Shown: positions 1 to 13,100, numbered from the stretch's first letter. The stretch: 49,158 bases of DNA from Phoronis australis (GCA_002633005.1 NMRA01000292.1:1-49158), one strand, 5' to 3'. Made by a program: numbers and translations. The notes: generated by a model from the sequence alone, not told the origin.

Positions 1-608
1 AGCGATACTCAACGTCCCACAATAAATACAAGTCTGTTCGCCAGCTTGGCTCGACTAGGCTGGATACTACCGGGTTCATGAACTCGGTTTATTTACGAGT
101 TCTCAGGGCCTCCACTGGGGGCGCCAGTATGCTTGTGACGTCAGTGGACAAAAGGGGAATTGGCCAACATTCACCATTCTGCGGTCGCCTGAGATATCGC
201 GGGAGAGCCTATACTTAGCCATAGTTCCGTTACAAATAAGCCGTGATCCGAATTTGACACTTGAAATTGGATCTGAGCCCCCCAAAGACTAAAACTGCAC
301 ACATTTACATGTTGTTTCACCCGTATAATATTAATTACCGGGGTTAATTAATAAACTCAACATTTCCCTACGCTCCTGCTGTTTTATTTTTATGCGGCAA
401 CCAATGGGGGGGCTCTAGCCCCTCTAAATCCGCCTATGTAAAACTGAAAGTAGTTTCCCAGACTTCAACCAATGAGAATGACTTAATGTCGCGACGTCCG
501 TTTCATTACTTTAACCAATGAGTAGTCACGTTAAACAACATTCAATACTGTTACCTTTCCTAGCACTGTGAAAGAGTGTATTACTACTAGGAATCGCCGG
601 AACTAGAC
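1..608. other. No gene recognised
   Basis: Short open frames occur on both strands, but none resembles a known family or is flanked by convincing splice sites. Near 400-425 there is a small palindromic G-run/C-run that looks like transposon-end debris. I see nothing else. Confidence 0.4.
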
Positions 609-788
609 AATTATCCTCGCTCGTGACTCGATGACTAGAGCAGCTTGGCAGCATCCCTTTGATCGTGAGCCGAGCGCGACTCAACCAAGGTGGATAAATA
701 CGGTCTAGTTCAATTTTCCATATCCCACCGTTCACCTTAACCACTGGGATTAGAACCAATTTTATTTAGTGGGAATGTTCATAGCATG
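609..788 (+). repeat. Repeat unit R, copy 1 (Penelope-associated)
   Basis: First of three copies of a ~180 bp unit. It opens with TCCTCGCTCGTGACTCGATG and closes with GTGGGAATGTTCATAGCATG. The other copies are at 1205-1381 and 2440-2615. The third lies about 450 bp downstream of a Penelope-type GIY-YIG frame, so I infer that the unit belongs to the 3' part of that element family. This copy has a few extra bases (ACTAG inserted after the start motif) and is the most diverged. Confidence 0.6.
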
Positions 789-789
789 A

Positions 790-1541
790 TATTCATCACA
801 CCATATCTTATATGTCAATAGTCTTGATTTTACTTTATTTCTGTTTCTGTTGACAAAGGAAGTTATTACATCCGAAAATTTCAGTTGATTCATTCTTGTT
901 TTTTTATTTACTTATTTATATTCTACATTTCGTGAAACAATAGTATCCTTGGGAGGATCTGGATCGCCTTATTTAGTTTCAGATTTATTTTCTACGCCAA
1001 ATGAAAGTATTCGTGAGTGTTGCTGTGTTGCAAACTCTCTTATCCTGGACCGATTTGAAAAATTCAAAGTTGTACTCATATTTGTTTTCGCTCGTCTTTT
1101 CAAATACTACAGTAAAAACTGCGTAAAACTCTCCCCATAAAAAGTACAGTCTGCTACGCTAGATTGTAATCAGCTGATCATCATTTATCCGCATGAGCGA
1201 AGCCAATTATCCTCGCTCGTGACTCGATGAGAGCAGCTTGGCAGCATCCCTTTGATCGTGAGCAGAGCGCGACTCAGTCAGGGTGGATAAATACGGTGTA
1301 GTTCAATTTGCCAAACCCCACCTTTTACCCTGATAGGCGGGGTTTGGGCCAATCTTATTTAGTGGGAATGTTTATAGCATGCGACCCGAACTTTGAGGAT
1401 CAATAACTCCAAATTGGGTGCAGCTACGTTCTTAAAATTTAACACATAATTTTAGGCAGTATACATTCATATTCCATAGTGCACCGGAAGAGGTCATTTG
1501 GTGCAAAGGTCATGTAATTTTCAAAATGCTACTCCTTCTTT
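790..1541 (+). repeat. Direct repeat of ~750 bp, copy A
   Basis: This stretch matches 2023-2794 almost base for base, with small indels; for example, copy B carries a few extra bases near 2250 and 2690. It contains repeat unit R copy 2 (1205-1381). The match runs right up to the N at 1542. It is probably the 3' untranslated part of a Penelope-like element present twice, or two haplotypes placed in series. Confidence 0.75.
1205..1381 (+). repeat. Repeat unit R, copy 2
   Basis: Second copy of the ~180 bp unit also found at 609-788 and 2440-2615. It is embedded in the 750 bp direct repeat and ends in GGGAATGTTTATAGCATG. Confidence 0.65.
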
Positions 1542-1542
1542 N
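1542..1542. other. Single-N gap
   Basis: A lone N separates the end of the 750 bp repeat from a GC-rich minisatellite. The repeat copy stops exactly here, which fits a contig join rather than a true base ambiguity. Confidence 0.7.
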
Positions 1543-1708
1543 GGCTGCGGCCCGCCTAAGTGCTATGCCGGAGCCTGCCTGCGCCGCCCTCGGCGGCTTG
1601 GCTGCGGCCTGCCTAAATGCTACGTCGGCCAGCCTGCCTTCGCTGCCTCAGTCCGGCAGCTTGGCTGAGGCCCGCCTAAGTGCTACGTCGGAGCCTGCCT
1701 GCGCTGCC
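1543..1708 (+). repeat. GC-rich minisatellite, ~3 units of about 50-60 bp
   Basis: Three degenerate units start at GGCTGCGGCCCGCCTAAG, GGCTGCGGCCTGCCTAAA and GGCTGAGGCCCGCCTAAG. Each continues into a GAGCCTGCCTGCGCTGCC-like tail. Base composition is strikingly GC-rich against AT-rich surroundings. The frame is open but consists only of Ala/Leu/Cys-rich repeats, so I do not call it a gene. It directly abuts the Penelope-like reading frame. Confidence 0.75.
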
Positions 1709-1989
1709 TTATAACTTGTAAAAAATGTTCTATTCAATACGTAGGACTAACTCAACATAATCTACAAACTCGGTTTCGTAATCATAGATTGAACATAATA
1801 CATAAAAACATTTCTGATACTATAGGTAATCATTTCAATTCCAGAAACCATAGTATTCAAGATCTTTCTGTACAAATAATAGAAAAACTCCAACACCCCA
1901 GTACCCCTTACAGACTCAAAAGAGAACCATATTGGATAGACAAGCTCAATACTATAGAACCTCATGGATTGAACTTAAAAACTTCTTAA
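1708..1989 (+). mobile_element. Penelope-like element, GIY-YIG endonuclease C-terminus (remnant)
   Basis: An open frame of about 93 codons ends in a TAA. In order it shows a Cys pair (CKKC), QYVG (the YIG-equivalent), a conserved R..NHR stretch, GNHFN, HSIQDL, then REPYWIDKLNTIEPHGLN. This is the order seen in the C-terminal GIY-YIG nuclease of Penelope-like retroelements, where it nicks target DNA. There is no reverse transcriptase upstream: the frame is cut by the minisatellite and the N at 1542, so this is only the 3' end of a copy. The alternative, a free-standing GIY-YIG nuclease, is less likely because the frame lacks its own start and sits in repeats. Confidence 0.75.
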
Positions 1990-2022
1990 AATAGGTCATT
2001 GAATTTTTTACGTAAAAATGTA

Positions 2023-2794
2023 TCATATTCATCGCACCATATCTTATATGTCAATTGTCTTGATTTTACTTTATTTCTGTTTCTGTTGACAAAGGAAGTT
2101 ATTACATCCGAAAATTTCAGTTGGTTCATTCTTGTTTTTTTATTTACTTATTTATATTCTACATTTCGTGAAACAATAGTATCCTTGGGAGGATCTGGAT
2201 CGTCTTATTTAGTTTCAGATTTATTTTCTACGCCAAATGAAAGTATTTAGTCGTGAGTGTTGCTGTGTTGCAAAATCTCTTATCCTGGACCGATTTGAAA
2301 AATTCAAAGTTGTACTCATATTTGGTTTCGCTCGTCTTTTCAAATACTACAGTAAAAACTACGTAAAACTCTCCCCATAAAAAGTACAGTCTGCTACGCT
2401 AGATTGTAATCAGCTGATCATATCCGCATGAGCGAAGCCAATCATCCTCGCTCGTGACTCGATGAGAACAGCTTGGCAGCATCCTTTGATCGTGAGCAGA
2501 GCGCGACTCAGTCAGGGTGGATAAATACGGTCTAGTTCAATTTGCCAAACCCCACCTTTTACCCTGATAGGCGGGGTTTGGGCCAATCTTATTTAGTGGG
2601 AATATTTATAGCATGCGACCCGAACTTTGAGGATCAATAACTCCAAATTGGGTGCAGCTACGTTCTTAAAATTTAACATATAATTTTAGGCAGTATATGA
2701 ATTTTGATTCATTACATATTCATATTCCATAGTGCACCGGAAGAGGTCATTTGGTGCAAAGGTCATGTAATTTTCAAAATGCTACTCCTTCTTT
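2023..2794 (+). repeat. Direct repeat of ~750 bp, copy B
   Basis: Partner of 790-1541. It follows the Penelope-like stop codon directly and so probably represents that element's 3' untranslated region. It contains repeat unit R copy 3 at 2440-2615. Confidence 0.75.
2440..2615 (+). repeat. Repeat unit R, copy 3
   Basis: Third copy of the unit at 609-788 and 1205-1381, with one T missing in the CCCTTTGATCG stretch. Confidence 0.65.
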
Positions 2795-3640
2795 ATTTTA
2801 AAATCTATTGTTTTCAAATTCGGTACACAGGTATAAGTCAATAAGGCAATTTAAGAAATTACTTTTCTAAGTAATCGGGTCATCCAATCAGGTTAAACAG
2901 GTCAAATGTCATTAGGTGCAAACTAAGATTTTGAGCTAAACACTTCAAATTCACAGGTCTGATTAGCACAGGTAATTCACTTTGTAATCCAAAGCTTCAG
3001 GTCATTTATAGTGCAAACATGGGGTCATTAGCTGCATTTTTCTTTTGAAATTTTGACCTTTTCATTCACCAAGTATTCTGATGTGTCATCTGTCACTTAG
3101 ACAACTGTGATTCTCAGCATTAAACACATTTTTCATGGGCTTCGCAATAATTCCCCTCAAGACGCTTATAATGCACCGGATAGGGTCAATTAGTGCAAAG
3201 GTCATCTAACGCTCAAAATGTTATATCTCACGTTTTTCAATGAATTCTTTTCAAGTTCAGCACACTGACGCAAGTCACCATGCCAATCGAACGTGCTACT
3301 TTACTATGCAATAGGCTTAAGCAGTCAGAAAAATAGGTCGAAAAGTTTGAGCTAGAGACTTCAAAATTACATATCTGTTTATTAAATGTGATTGAGCTTG
3401 AATTCTAAATTATCAGGCGATTTGGTGCCCCCATGGGGTCATTAGGTGCATTTTTCTTCTGAAAGTTTGACCAATTCATTCATGTTGTATTCTAAAGTGC
3501 TTAAAGTAAAACATCTGTGATTCTTAGCATTAACCACACTTTTAATCGAGTTTACAATTATTCTCTCATCTGGGCTCATAATGCACCGAAAGAAGTCAAT
3601 TAGTGGAAAGGTCATCAAAATATTAACATGTTGTTTTTCC
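2731..3640 (+). repeat. Tandem repeat, unit about 410-440 bp
   Basis: The landmark TGCACCGGAAGAGGTCA with a following TGCAAAGGTCAT recurs at about 2731, 3171 and 3581. A second landmark, GGGGTCATTAGCTGCATTTT, recurs at about 3020 and 3434. Units are clearly related but diverged by many substitutions. An isolated start of the same unit is at 1478, at the end of direct repeat copy A. Confidence 0.7.
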
Positions 3641-5869
3641 TACAATTTTAAAGAATTCCTTTTCATATTGGTAAACGGGTTGCTGTCAGTAACTTCCCAT
3701 AACAATTGCAGTAATACGCACACGCAGAGTCTTTCTAGTTTGGTTTTGGTATAATAGTTATAACTCCTTGACACAGACTGTCAGGTAAATTACCACGATC
3801 GTAGCTATTGAAAGATCTCACTAAAAAGTCGGACAGCTAAATCCGTCCAAAAAATATGGAAATTTGTTGAGAACTCATCAGGGCCAGCGGGCGTTTTATT
3901 ATTCTTCATATTTTAAAAACATTTAGACCTTCGTTAATTGAGACAGGATTATCAATTTTTTACTTTCACAATTATCGATTTTTACAATTATAGTGAGCCA
4001 AATCCAAGTCAAAATTTTGTCGTCTTTACAGGTATACAACAATTTAAGGATATCGGTGAGCAATTCTGTTTGATTTGAAACGAAATTGCCATGTCCAGTA
4101 TCTTGCGGCGCGGATACAGCACGGCTTCTTATACGCAAAATTTGCACTACGGCTTAACAACGAATATAAAAAACAGCAAAAATATTCTAGGCTGGTGACT
4201 GATATTTGGAGTCCAGAATTCGCAATGATTGTCAGAGCCGCACACTAAGTATGTCTCCCAACTCGAACTTGTTTTTGACATATTCTATTCTTTTTTACTA
4301 CAAACTCAAAATAACTAGGATTGTCACCTAGCCGTTTTTGAACAATGCGTGGATAATATCTGGAAACGAATGACCGCATAACTAACTGCAATTTCAGGCT
4401 TGGAAAATAATTGAAAAATACCGTGCACAAGACAGCCTTGACTAATTGAATTTATCGAATTTTTCAGTAAAAGTCGGCACTTTTGTGTTCAACCTTATGA
4501 AAACAGAAATATCGTGAACAGGTACTTAAAGCTGCATTTCGTCCTGCTTAGCTGGCAACTTAAACAACCGTGACGAATTCCGCATTGGGTTTTTAACTCT
4601 CATGATGAAATCCGTGGGCTCGTAACATTCTTAAGATACCGTTATGGAATTCCATTTCCGTTATCGACAATAACATGGCAACCATCAGCGACTCGAAAAC
4701 TTCCGAGCATTAAGGTTCGCCAACCCTAAAATGTCGAATTCGAAGATGTCGCACATACGCATTGCGTGCGACTTGAGTTCTGTTGTAATGGAAATAGAAT
4801 CAACCACTGTAAGGAATATTACGAGAACGATTTCATGAGTACTGCTGTAAAAGGCTTTTAAACCTTAAAATTCGATTTCCGTTTATCGCCTGCTAAACTA
4901 CATGGCGAAACGCAGCTTTAACACAATCTCTCGTTTTAACCACGGCGATGTCCCAGAACACTTCGGCGATAGCTTTTAGTATCTACGGTTTTTTATAGAT
5001 TCAAGTAAAGGCAAATGTGGAGCCTTCAGTCCCTTTAACAATTTAATTTCCGTCAACTAGATTGTTCTCTTCTTATTTAATAAAGTCACACGGGTGTGAT
5101 TCTTTTTACAAATGTTATCAAGTGTAGACTCTTTATGTGCTAAAAATTGCAGTGGCAAGGTGGTGAAGTTTTTTGTTTTAATGTTGCAGCCTAGTTCACA
5201 CACGTTCGACACTTCAACCTGATTCTCTCCGCTCCAGTTTTGGTGAAAAAACAAATTTTTAATTCAAGCCAATTTCAATCTCAAAAGTTTTTCTGATCAA
5301 ACAGAACATTCAATTTTCTATTCTGCATTTGAATCCAATATACCACATGGCGGACCGAACTGAATGACCCCTAACCACTGACCACTTTTTATAAACCTGG
5401 ATGTAAAAATGCAGATTTACACACAAGGCTGTTATTTAAGAACTACATCAATTTCAGTGACTGGACAAACTCGCTGTGATTTAGAAATCCGCCCTCTTTA
5501 AACAAGTGGAAAACGCACCTTTGAATAGCAATGAATTCGAAGGAAATCCGCCATGACCTCAAGTGCTGTATGGTGACAGATGATTGGGGGCAGAAAAAAG
5601 CAGAGTCAACAACAGTGTGAACTCAAATATATATTTAGGAGACTCATAAAAATGGAGGGTACTCCTCAGGCAAGTCAAACAGCTTAAATCAAATAACACA
5701 CCAATCTTATCACAGGCGATACAACACACATTATTGTGACTTACAAGAGAGATTTTGTTAAGTATAAAAATGTGTTAATGACATACCAAAATATTGATTT
5801 AAAGCACAACTACTTCTTCTATTACAGGGCTTGAAGGACACACACACCTAACTTGAACTTGCATCACAA
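3641..5869. other. Intergenic, nothing recognised
   Basis: AT-rich DNA with only short open frames that show no family resemblance and no paired splice sites. It lies 3' of the SH2B gene. Confidence 0.45.
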
Positions 5870-6739
5870 CTATGCAGTAAATTGCCAATAGACATCACAG
5901 ACACCGAGGACATGTGACCACTGGTTTTCACTCCATATACATGCCACCCTTTGCAACCAAGGGGAGTAGGTGTCACATAGCAGGAATTTGTGCCACCAAT
6001 GGATGGGATATTTTGACCCAACAGTTGCAGTTTTGCGTGGGTATACTGGCCTCTCAGGCATCGCTTTAGGTGGGTAATTTGACATTGTGACTAAATGGTA
6101 ACAGTGGTGTTGTCTTACTAGGTATTTTTTATCAATTGTCATTGCCTCAGGTTCACATTTTCTTGGTTGCCCACATAGTGCGTTAGAATTTTAACATGTG
6201 GCTGGATCCTCCCTAACCCATTATGTGGAAGGGAGCCCCTGAAATGTGACCTCAACAACCTAGCGAACACTTCACAATGTATGTAGGCAATTAACTGCAA
6301 AGTTGCCCACCAGCCAGTTGAGCAGTATCCTTCTAACAGACAACAGTACAGTCATGCATTTAACTGACAGGTGACTCGACATGAGCTGGGTGATGCTAAT
6401 GACCTAAGAGTTCTTGTTATCATGTAGGAAAACTAATAACAGAAAGTCATTCACTAGCATGAAAACATCAGTGGAATAAGGATGCCACCTGACCTGGGTG
6501 CATTTCTACAAGTGGAACCATTGTTTCACTATGTGCCACTGAGCAAATTCTAAGTTCTTCATTTTGCATACAAGAAGTGCTGCTGCCTAATGGTATAATA
6601 CTGTAAATGGTATAATTATAAATTACCTTTGCCAGATTTTAATTGAAGACAGAATTGTGTTAGTGTACAATGATGAGACAGATTATTTTAATAAGAGACA
6701 AGCATGCAATAAGACATGGCCAAAATGTGTAAAGATGAG
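5870..6739 (-). other. Region 3' of SH2B, probable 3' UTR and downstream flank
   Basis: This lies directly downstream (minus strand) of the SH2B stop codon. Possible ATTAAA poly(A) signals on the minus strand occur at 6687-6692 and 6638-6643; no AATAAA is obvious. A 90-codon minus-strand frame at 5870-6142 is not recognised and I do not call it. Confidence 0.35.
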
Positions 6740-7162
6740 CTAAACAAATGAATAATGGTTCTCTACTGCGCGTCCATGCAGAGCCTGCGCGTGGTCTCGG
6801 GCCATGTTCTCCATTGACTCCGTTCGTGTCCTCACAGATCCACTGTTCGTCATAACCATGTCTGACGGGTCGGCCGACGCATGTAACGTCAACGTGCCAC
6901 CATGGACACCAATGTGTGTAGCCACAGCTGGCTGGGCACGTACGAGACTGGGTGAGACTCGTATTGGCTGTGAGGCCAGTTGAGGCAGGCCTTGGGCACG
7001 CTCCATATTCACCACATAATCAGATAAAGTGACATCTGATGACCCTCCTGACTCAAGAGGTATTGGATGCGTACGAAAGTGTTCCAACATGTCAAATATT
7101 GTCTGGAACCACAGGTGTTGTACTCGACACTGTCCTTCGCTGTTTATTGTCATACGTAAATG
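6740..7162 (-). CDS. SH2B: SH2B coding exon 7 (second half of SH2, C-terminal tail)
   Basis: 423 nt starting in phase 0 after a TTCCAG acceptor and ending with a TAA. It opens with [20 protein letters not shown] and continues through [19 protein letters not shown], which completes the SH2 domain. A Ser/Thr/Ala-rich tail of about 80 residues ends in [10 protein letters not shown]. Confidence 0.95.
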   Translation of the reverse strand, partial: HLRMTINSEGQCRVQHLWFQTIFDMLEHFRTHPIPLESGGSSDVTLSDYVVNMERAQGLPQLASQPIRVSPSLVRAQPAVATHIGVHGGTLTLHASADPSDMVMTNSGSVRTRTESMENMARDHAQALHGRAVENHYSFV

Positions 7163-10100
7163 CTGGAAAATAGAGTTGACCATTAGGAAAATAAAGCGTC
7201 TTCCACTGAAGCAGCCGGTACACAGACATTGAAATAGGGACACTAATGTTGTACTGGAAGTGTCTACACAACTTTTGCTGGTTAGAAGCTGATTTAAATC
7301 ATCCTAAACATGCTGCTATTGATATAATCCAGGATGACATCACAACGAATAGTGAATTTCCACCAGTTCAAATATTAAATTCAACAGCTATAGTAGGATA
7401 TAACGCTCCCACATTTTGAGAACCAGACGTGTGTGATCCCCTTATTAAGTGGAGAAAACTGTTTTTCAAAATATGGGGACAATATATACAAGAGCAACGT
7501 GCAGCATTGAAATGTGCCCATGAATGCACCGAAAACAGTGTGCTTCTAGAGGTGTTTATCATAAAAATAGCAATTAAATGGCTCAAAATAAATTACCCAT
7601 CCAACAATGGGAATGTGTCGTCGTCTCTCAAAATTATTTGCCAAATTTTATGAAAATCCGTCAAAGAACTCCCAAAGATACAAATTAAGATAAACATAAA
7701 AAACTGCCATTAGGAACCACAGCAATAGTCGAATCCTTCCATCTGCTGTCAAGTTAATTTCAAAAACATCTTGCAAGGGATTTAGCAGATACAGCCTTTG
7801 ATGCGTAAAAATGTCACGTAGTTAGACCAGTTTGAAAATCCATGCCATTTCTTATCAGTAGGAGCACATCTGCCAATGATCCTCTGCGTGGTTTGGCAGA
7901 TACAGAAGCAGAAGACAAAAACAGATTAAAAAATAATTAAACTGGCCACAAGTTGGTGCAGAATACTTCGAATCTATCACAAAAAGGAATGATGCTGTCG
8001 TCTTTGTGATAGAAAATTGTTTGCCCAATTTCATGAAAAAGCATCAAGGATAATATTGCCAATAGGGAGCACAGTTGTAGTTGGATTGATCTGAAACTGA
8101 CTGTCATCAGTTGGCATCTCCATAGGAACACATCTGCTAAATTTCAGGAAGATCTTGCAAAGGGTAAAGAGATACAGCCGTGGACGCAAAAAATAGAACT
8201 GTCAACTACTCTGGCCAGAGTAGGAGGCGCCACATGGATAATCATAGTCAACCGCCCTCTTCACACTAAGCCAGTTTTCACAATGTCGGAATAAATATTG
8301 ATTAAGTAATTAGTACAGATAGTTCCATTTAAGTACTTTTAAACCATGGGGTCAAACTTGTTTACATAATTGTATTTTTGATGTCAAGAATTCGAAGATC
8401 TATTTTCAGATGACGCTTACTACTTTGGTTCTGGGGTCAGTGCACTCTAATTATTCATGAAATTTCTGAGATCAAATCGTAACAGCCAATGATATGATTG
8501 GATAAGATCATGTGGTTTTTTATTAGCAAATCGTTAAGAATTAAGTACATTACTATAATTTGGGCAGAAGTTTGCAAAATACTCAGATGGGATTTAACAG
8601 TTGAAGCTAGAAGATTTGCTACAGTGTACAGAAGAAATTGTACGACAGAGCCAACTCGAGGAAGATTCTGAAGGATCTTGGCAAGGGCAAAGGTTAACAA
8701 ACAGGAAGCTAACTAAGAGCTCGTCACTTGCATCGTGGGTAGTTGGATAAGTGTTGTGTCACAAGAGACTGTGACCAGCAAGAGTAAACATGGGTAGAAG
8801 ATACTGCCTGCAAGTCTTGCGTCGCAAAAGGACAGTGACCACCAAGTACACTGTCGCAGTAACAGTGTGTGTTAGTTCGAAGATTCACCAACAGGACTGT
8901 CATCCACAGGCCAAAACAGAAATTCCATTACAAAAAAACCTGTTTGGTTTCAACTCCAGACAACAACTTCCAAATCAAGGCCAACCCCAACTTTTTAAAA
9001 ACCGTCTTAAACCACAAATGCTCAGTATAATTCCCACGCTAATTTTGAGAAATATTTTCTACTCGTATGCCCAGAGCATTAACTTGGAGGAGTACAGTAT
9101 TAATTTCACCCTCAATCTTGTAAAAGAGACGGGTTTCTATCAGACACCTGGCTTCTGTCACCTGCACGTTCTGAAGAAATAAGCTTACCTTAGCCCTACT
9201 CTGGAAGTTAAAAGTGAGGACATATTCTCCCTTTCGTGTTTCACTCTGTCGTACAAGGAACACACCGTGGCCTACAGGCCCCTGTTGTAAGACAAGCTGC
9301 GCTGCCAGCATGCGAGACAGAGTACCGTGGAACCACGGGTATTCCTTCAGGTGCTGGTCAATGAGTACATCACTGCTGCCTATGCCTATCTGGAATGTAT
9401 CTGAAAAACAAAAGTACAAATTTGCATCTATTGTTTAAAAAAAAGAAATTGTCGTGATTTGGAGTCCTATGTTTCATGTTCTATGGGCCCAATAAAGCTT
9501 TCTTTGGCAAGACTGTTTTACTTTACCACTCACGGGCAGTGCCAATGAGGCTCAGTGGTGAGTATGGTGGACACCCAAAAAGGAGGTCATGCGTTCAATC
9601 CCTAGGTACTGCAGTGGGCAGTTGTGCCCTGGAAGAAAACAGTTTCTTGAGCTGTGAACGAGTGCCGGCCATGGCTGGGAAGTAACTTGTCCCGTTCAGG
9701 GGGAATTGAAAGACTGGTAAGCTCATGCTACAGAGACACCAATAAGCAATGGGCCCAATGAGCCCGACGGCTTGTGGAGGATTTAGTACTTGAGGCCACT
9801 CACAGGCAGGTAACATAAAGCTTGAAGGTAGCATGCAAATGTAAAGAAACTGACAACTGAGATAACTTACATTTTCAAGATGACACACCCGTAATTTTAA
9901 AGGGCTTGAATTCCCCGTAACAAGTCACACTTACCAAACCCGCTGTCAGATCTGGGTGACCCTGAAGTGTCATAAGAAGGCCGCGAAGGCGTCCTAGGAG
10001 GAAGTTCGGGAGGGTTTTCACTGTCCTCACTGGCTGATGACAATCGTCGGGAACTGACCACCAAGCCAGGTTCATCTGACAACAACCCAACCAACATTGT

Positions 10101-13100
10101 TAAGATAAAACATACATTGAAGGGACGTTATCAGTTTTACAGCAGAAAAGGGAAATTTTGGGATTATAGATGGATGGTACAGGCTTCTTGAAGTTATTAA
10201 TTTTGACCAGAGATACAAAACAACAAAATTCGTTGTTTTCATGAATTTAATGGCAATTCTCTAGATTGTCAGACAGTCATTTGCTGAAATCAAGGCCAGT
10301 GAGGAGTTTATAAGCTAAATACGCTTAAAATACTCCACGCAACCACACTAAAAATTTATAGTTGCGAATACGATGAGAGAAATTTTTGAGTGTAAGTACT
10401 AGACAATTTCTGTAATTAAAATTTAAGTTAAATTAAATTATTAGTTATGGCACATCATGTGAACAAGTACCAACGTTGCTATGGAAAATAATTACATATA
10501 GCAACTGAAGGTAAAGTCATATTTTTTGTTAACCGATGAGTACATTTTACACAATGACAAATTCAAATGAGCAGCAAAGGTCCTCAGACCATGTTAACTG
10601 GAAGGAGTGACCCCATCAAAACTTAGTTCTTGATGGAAGACTGGTTTATAGCAGTTTTAAAAAACACACGAGCAACGCCACTGTAATACAAATGAAATCA
10701 CCTTCTGTCATTAGGTTTCTCTACACTCACATTTCATCTTTGTAACACCTTATCCTTTTGTGGCAATGTCTCAATACTGCTAATTTGAATAAGACCAAGT
10801 TGCTAAACCAAGTGCACAAGAAGCACTATGGAATACATGAGTGAGGAAAGCAGGATATCTGAACCATGCAACATGAAACCACAAGGCGGAATGTCAGCTT
10901 AAATTCCTAATAACAAGTCTATGACTAAATCAGGGAGGATAAAATCATACGATGAAGTATTGTCCATCAGTCATCCATCCAAATTAGGAAAGACAAAGTA
11001 GTGAATTTGAAACCAGTCCCTGTGACCTTTTAAGTCGGAAACTGATGCTCGGAAGATGAGTTAAAAACCAACTCAATAATTAGCCAAGGCGTTTATCTGA
11101 CATCAATGAGTCTCTCAGAATCTCACAGATCCCCTAGAGAGTGATTGACCTCCATCTTTTCTTGGAATTCGGACATTCATCAACTGAACTGAACAATGAA
11201 ATCGGAGTTTTATTGCACAAACGAATGTCAATATGATATTCAAATAACAATACAGCTGGGATGAGAACCACTATCATGGTGAAGTTTAACGATAACTGTT
11301 TCACACAAGGAACAAAGGCAACTTGTAAGATAAAGTAAAACTCCAAGCCTCTGGTCATCATTGGTGCAGTAATTCTACACTTAATCAACACAAAATATGA
11401 TCGACAAGTGAAATTCTATTAAACAAACTTTTGGTAAATTTTCCATAGTTTACAGCAAGGTAATCAGACTCTGAAAATTGTAAAGATGACAAATTTAGCA
11501 ATTATTTTGTGCCACAAAAGTGGAGAATTACCATATGTAATCACAGAAAGTGAATGTTTTATTGGATACTCTAAACAACACTCACACAATGAAGTTAAAA
11601 GTAAACATTACATAAAATTTTTATGTTATACACTTGGTAAGGGATAAGATATTTTCGATAGTAGAATCGTTTTGAAAGACAATGAAAGCTTTCCAGACAG
11701 TATACTGAGATAAATATATGTCACAGTAGATTATTCAGATCTTCAACATGACAATAGACACTAAGAAACCACTCAAGTTGACTGCTAACTGAACTAAATG
11801 TTTGCCTAGAAAGGTTATCATGAGCACAGCCGTTTATTTGTAGAACACAAATACAAAATTTTATGAGTCCATGAAAGCTCTATAAAGTGAAAACACATTC
11901 TAACTGGGTTACAACAAAGCTGTTTTTAGACCTACCTTTACTTGGAGGCAAGTTGACAACTAATGAATGCTCTTTAGCTGTGGCACCTTGTGTTGCATTG
12001 GGACTTTTTCTGTAACGAACATGTGTTTCATTCAATAACATTAGCATTACAGGGGCCCTCGCTCACATGAAGGGAAAGGTGCCTGTGCCTTCTGAGAGGG
12101 GAATTTTTTAGTTGAGGTAAATGTCCATCCCCCATTGACATCCGTCAACGGTCAACGGCATGTCTCAAGTAACCAAAACTAACGTTTTACAGACTGAAAT
12201 GATTCTTATCATCAGATGGCAACTTTTAATCATCAGAGGGCAAATTTTGGGCCCGATGAGGAAAATTTCATGAGATTTTTAAAAATTGTTCACATGGAAA
12301 TAGGGCAATATTGGGCACAAATGAGGCATCGAGGACTCTGCATTATTAAGTAAACTTTAAAACCCCATGCAGCGCCATCTTTGAAATCATTGCTTTGGTT
12401 CGTGTTTTGGGCTAGAACCCTTTGTTAACATTCTCAAACCTGTCAACGATAAAACCATGGATTCATGAATGGTGAAAGGCTTCAACTTCGAAAATTCAGC
12501 AAAGCTAACTTAAGGTTATGCAGGACCTTATCAACAAGTCTGTACATTTAGTCAAATATCTACAAAACTATATGAATAAAACTCTGCAAAAAGTGTATAT
12601 TTTCAGAGACTACAAAGCCTGCAGACTTTGACTTTTAACTTTATAACATTCCTGTTTTAACTGGGTCACATGACTATGTCCTTTTAGTACAATTTAGAAA
12701 AAAAGCAAAAATAATGATATCAATAACATGGACAAATTTCATTGATCTAAATTTCTCAAAAATGCTGTTAAGGTTTTCTAAACAACATGTCATTTTCATT
12801 ACGTGCAACTTTAGTTAGTTTCAGAAAAATCATAAAATCCTCTTTTTGATAGCCTCTTGTGAAACAATGGAACATTTAAAATCAACTCCTAACAGTGTTT
12901 CAGAGAACAATGCATAAAGCATAGCGTGTGACAAAGATTAATGGGAATCTTATCACCCATATCTGAAACACAACATTCCAAAGTTAGCCAAATTTGGACA
13001 TTTTTCTAGGGTCCTACATAACTTTAAAGAATTCCAGTTTGAAGTGAGTGACTCCAGCTTGACCTAATAATTAGCCCTACGTAGGACTTCAGACCTTTCA

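Noticed and set aside
1160-1220. Hammerhead ribozyme (CTGATCATC... CGAAGCC)
   Set aside because: The core bases do not match CUGAUGA and GAAA closely enough to call by eye.
1526-1714. 62-codon Ala/Leu/Cys-rich plus frame
   Set aside because: Spans an N and consists of minisatellite repeats.
5870-6142. 90-codon minus frame downstream of SH2B
   Set aside because: No recognised family and no paired splice sites; probably 3' UTR or flank.
8790-9182. 130-codon plus frame
   Set aside because: Overlaps the SH2B exon 6 edge and intron on the opposite strand; no homology or splice support.
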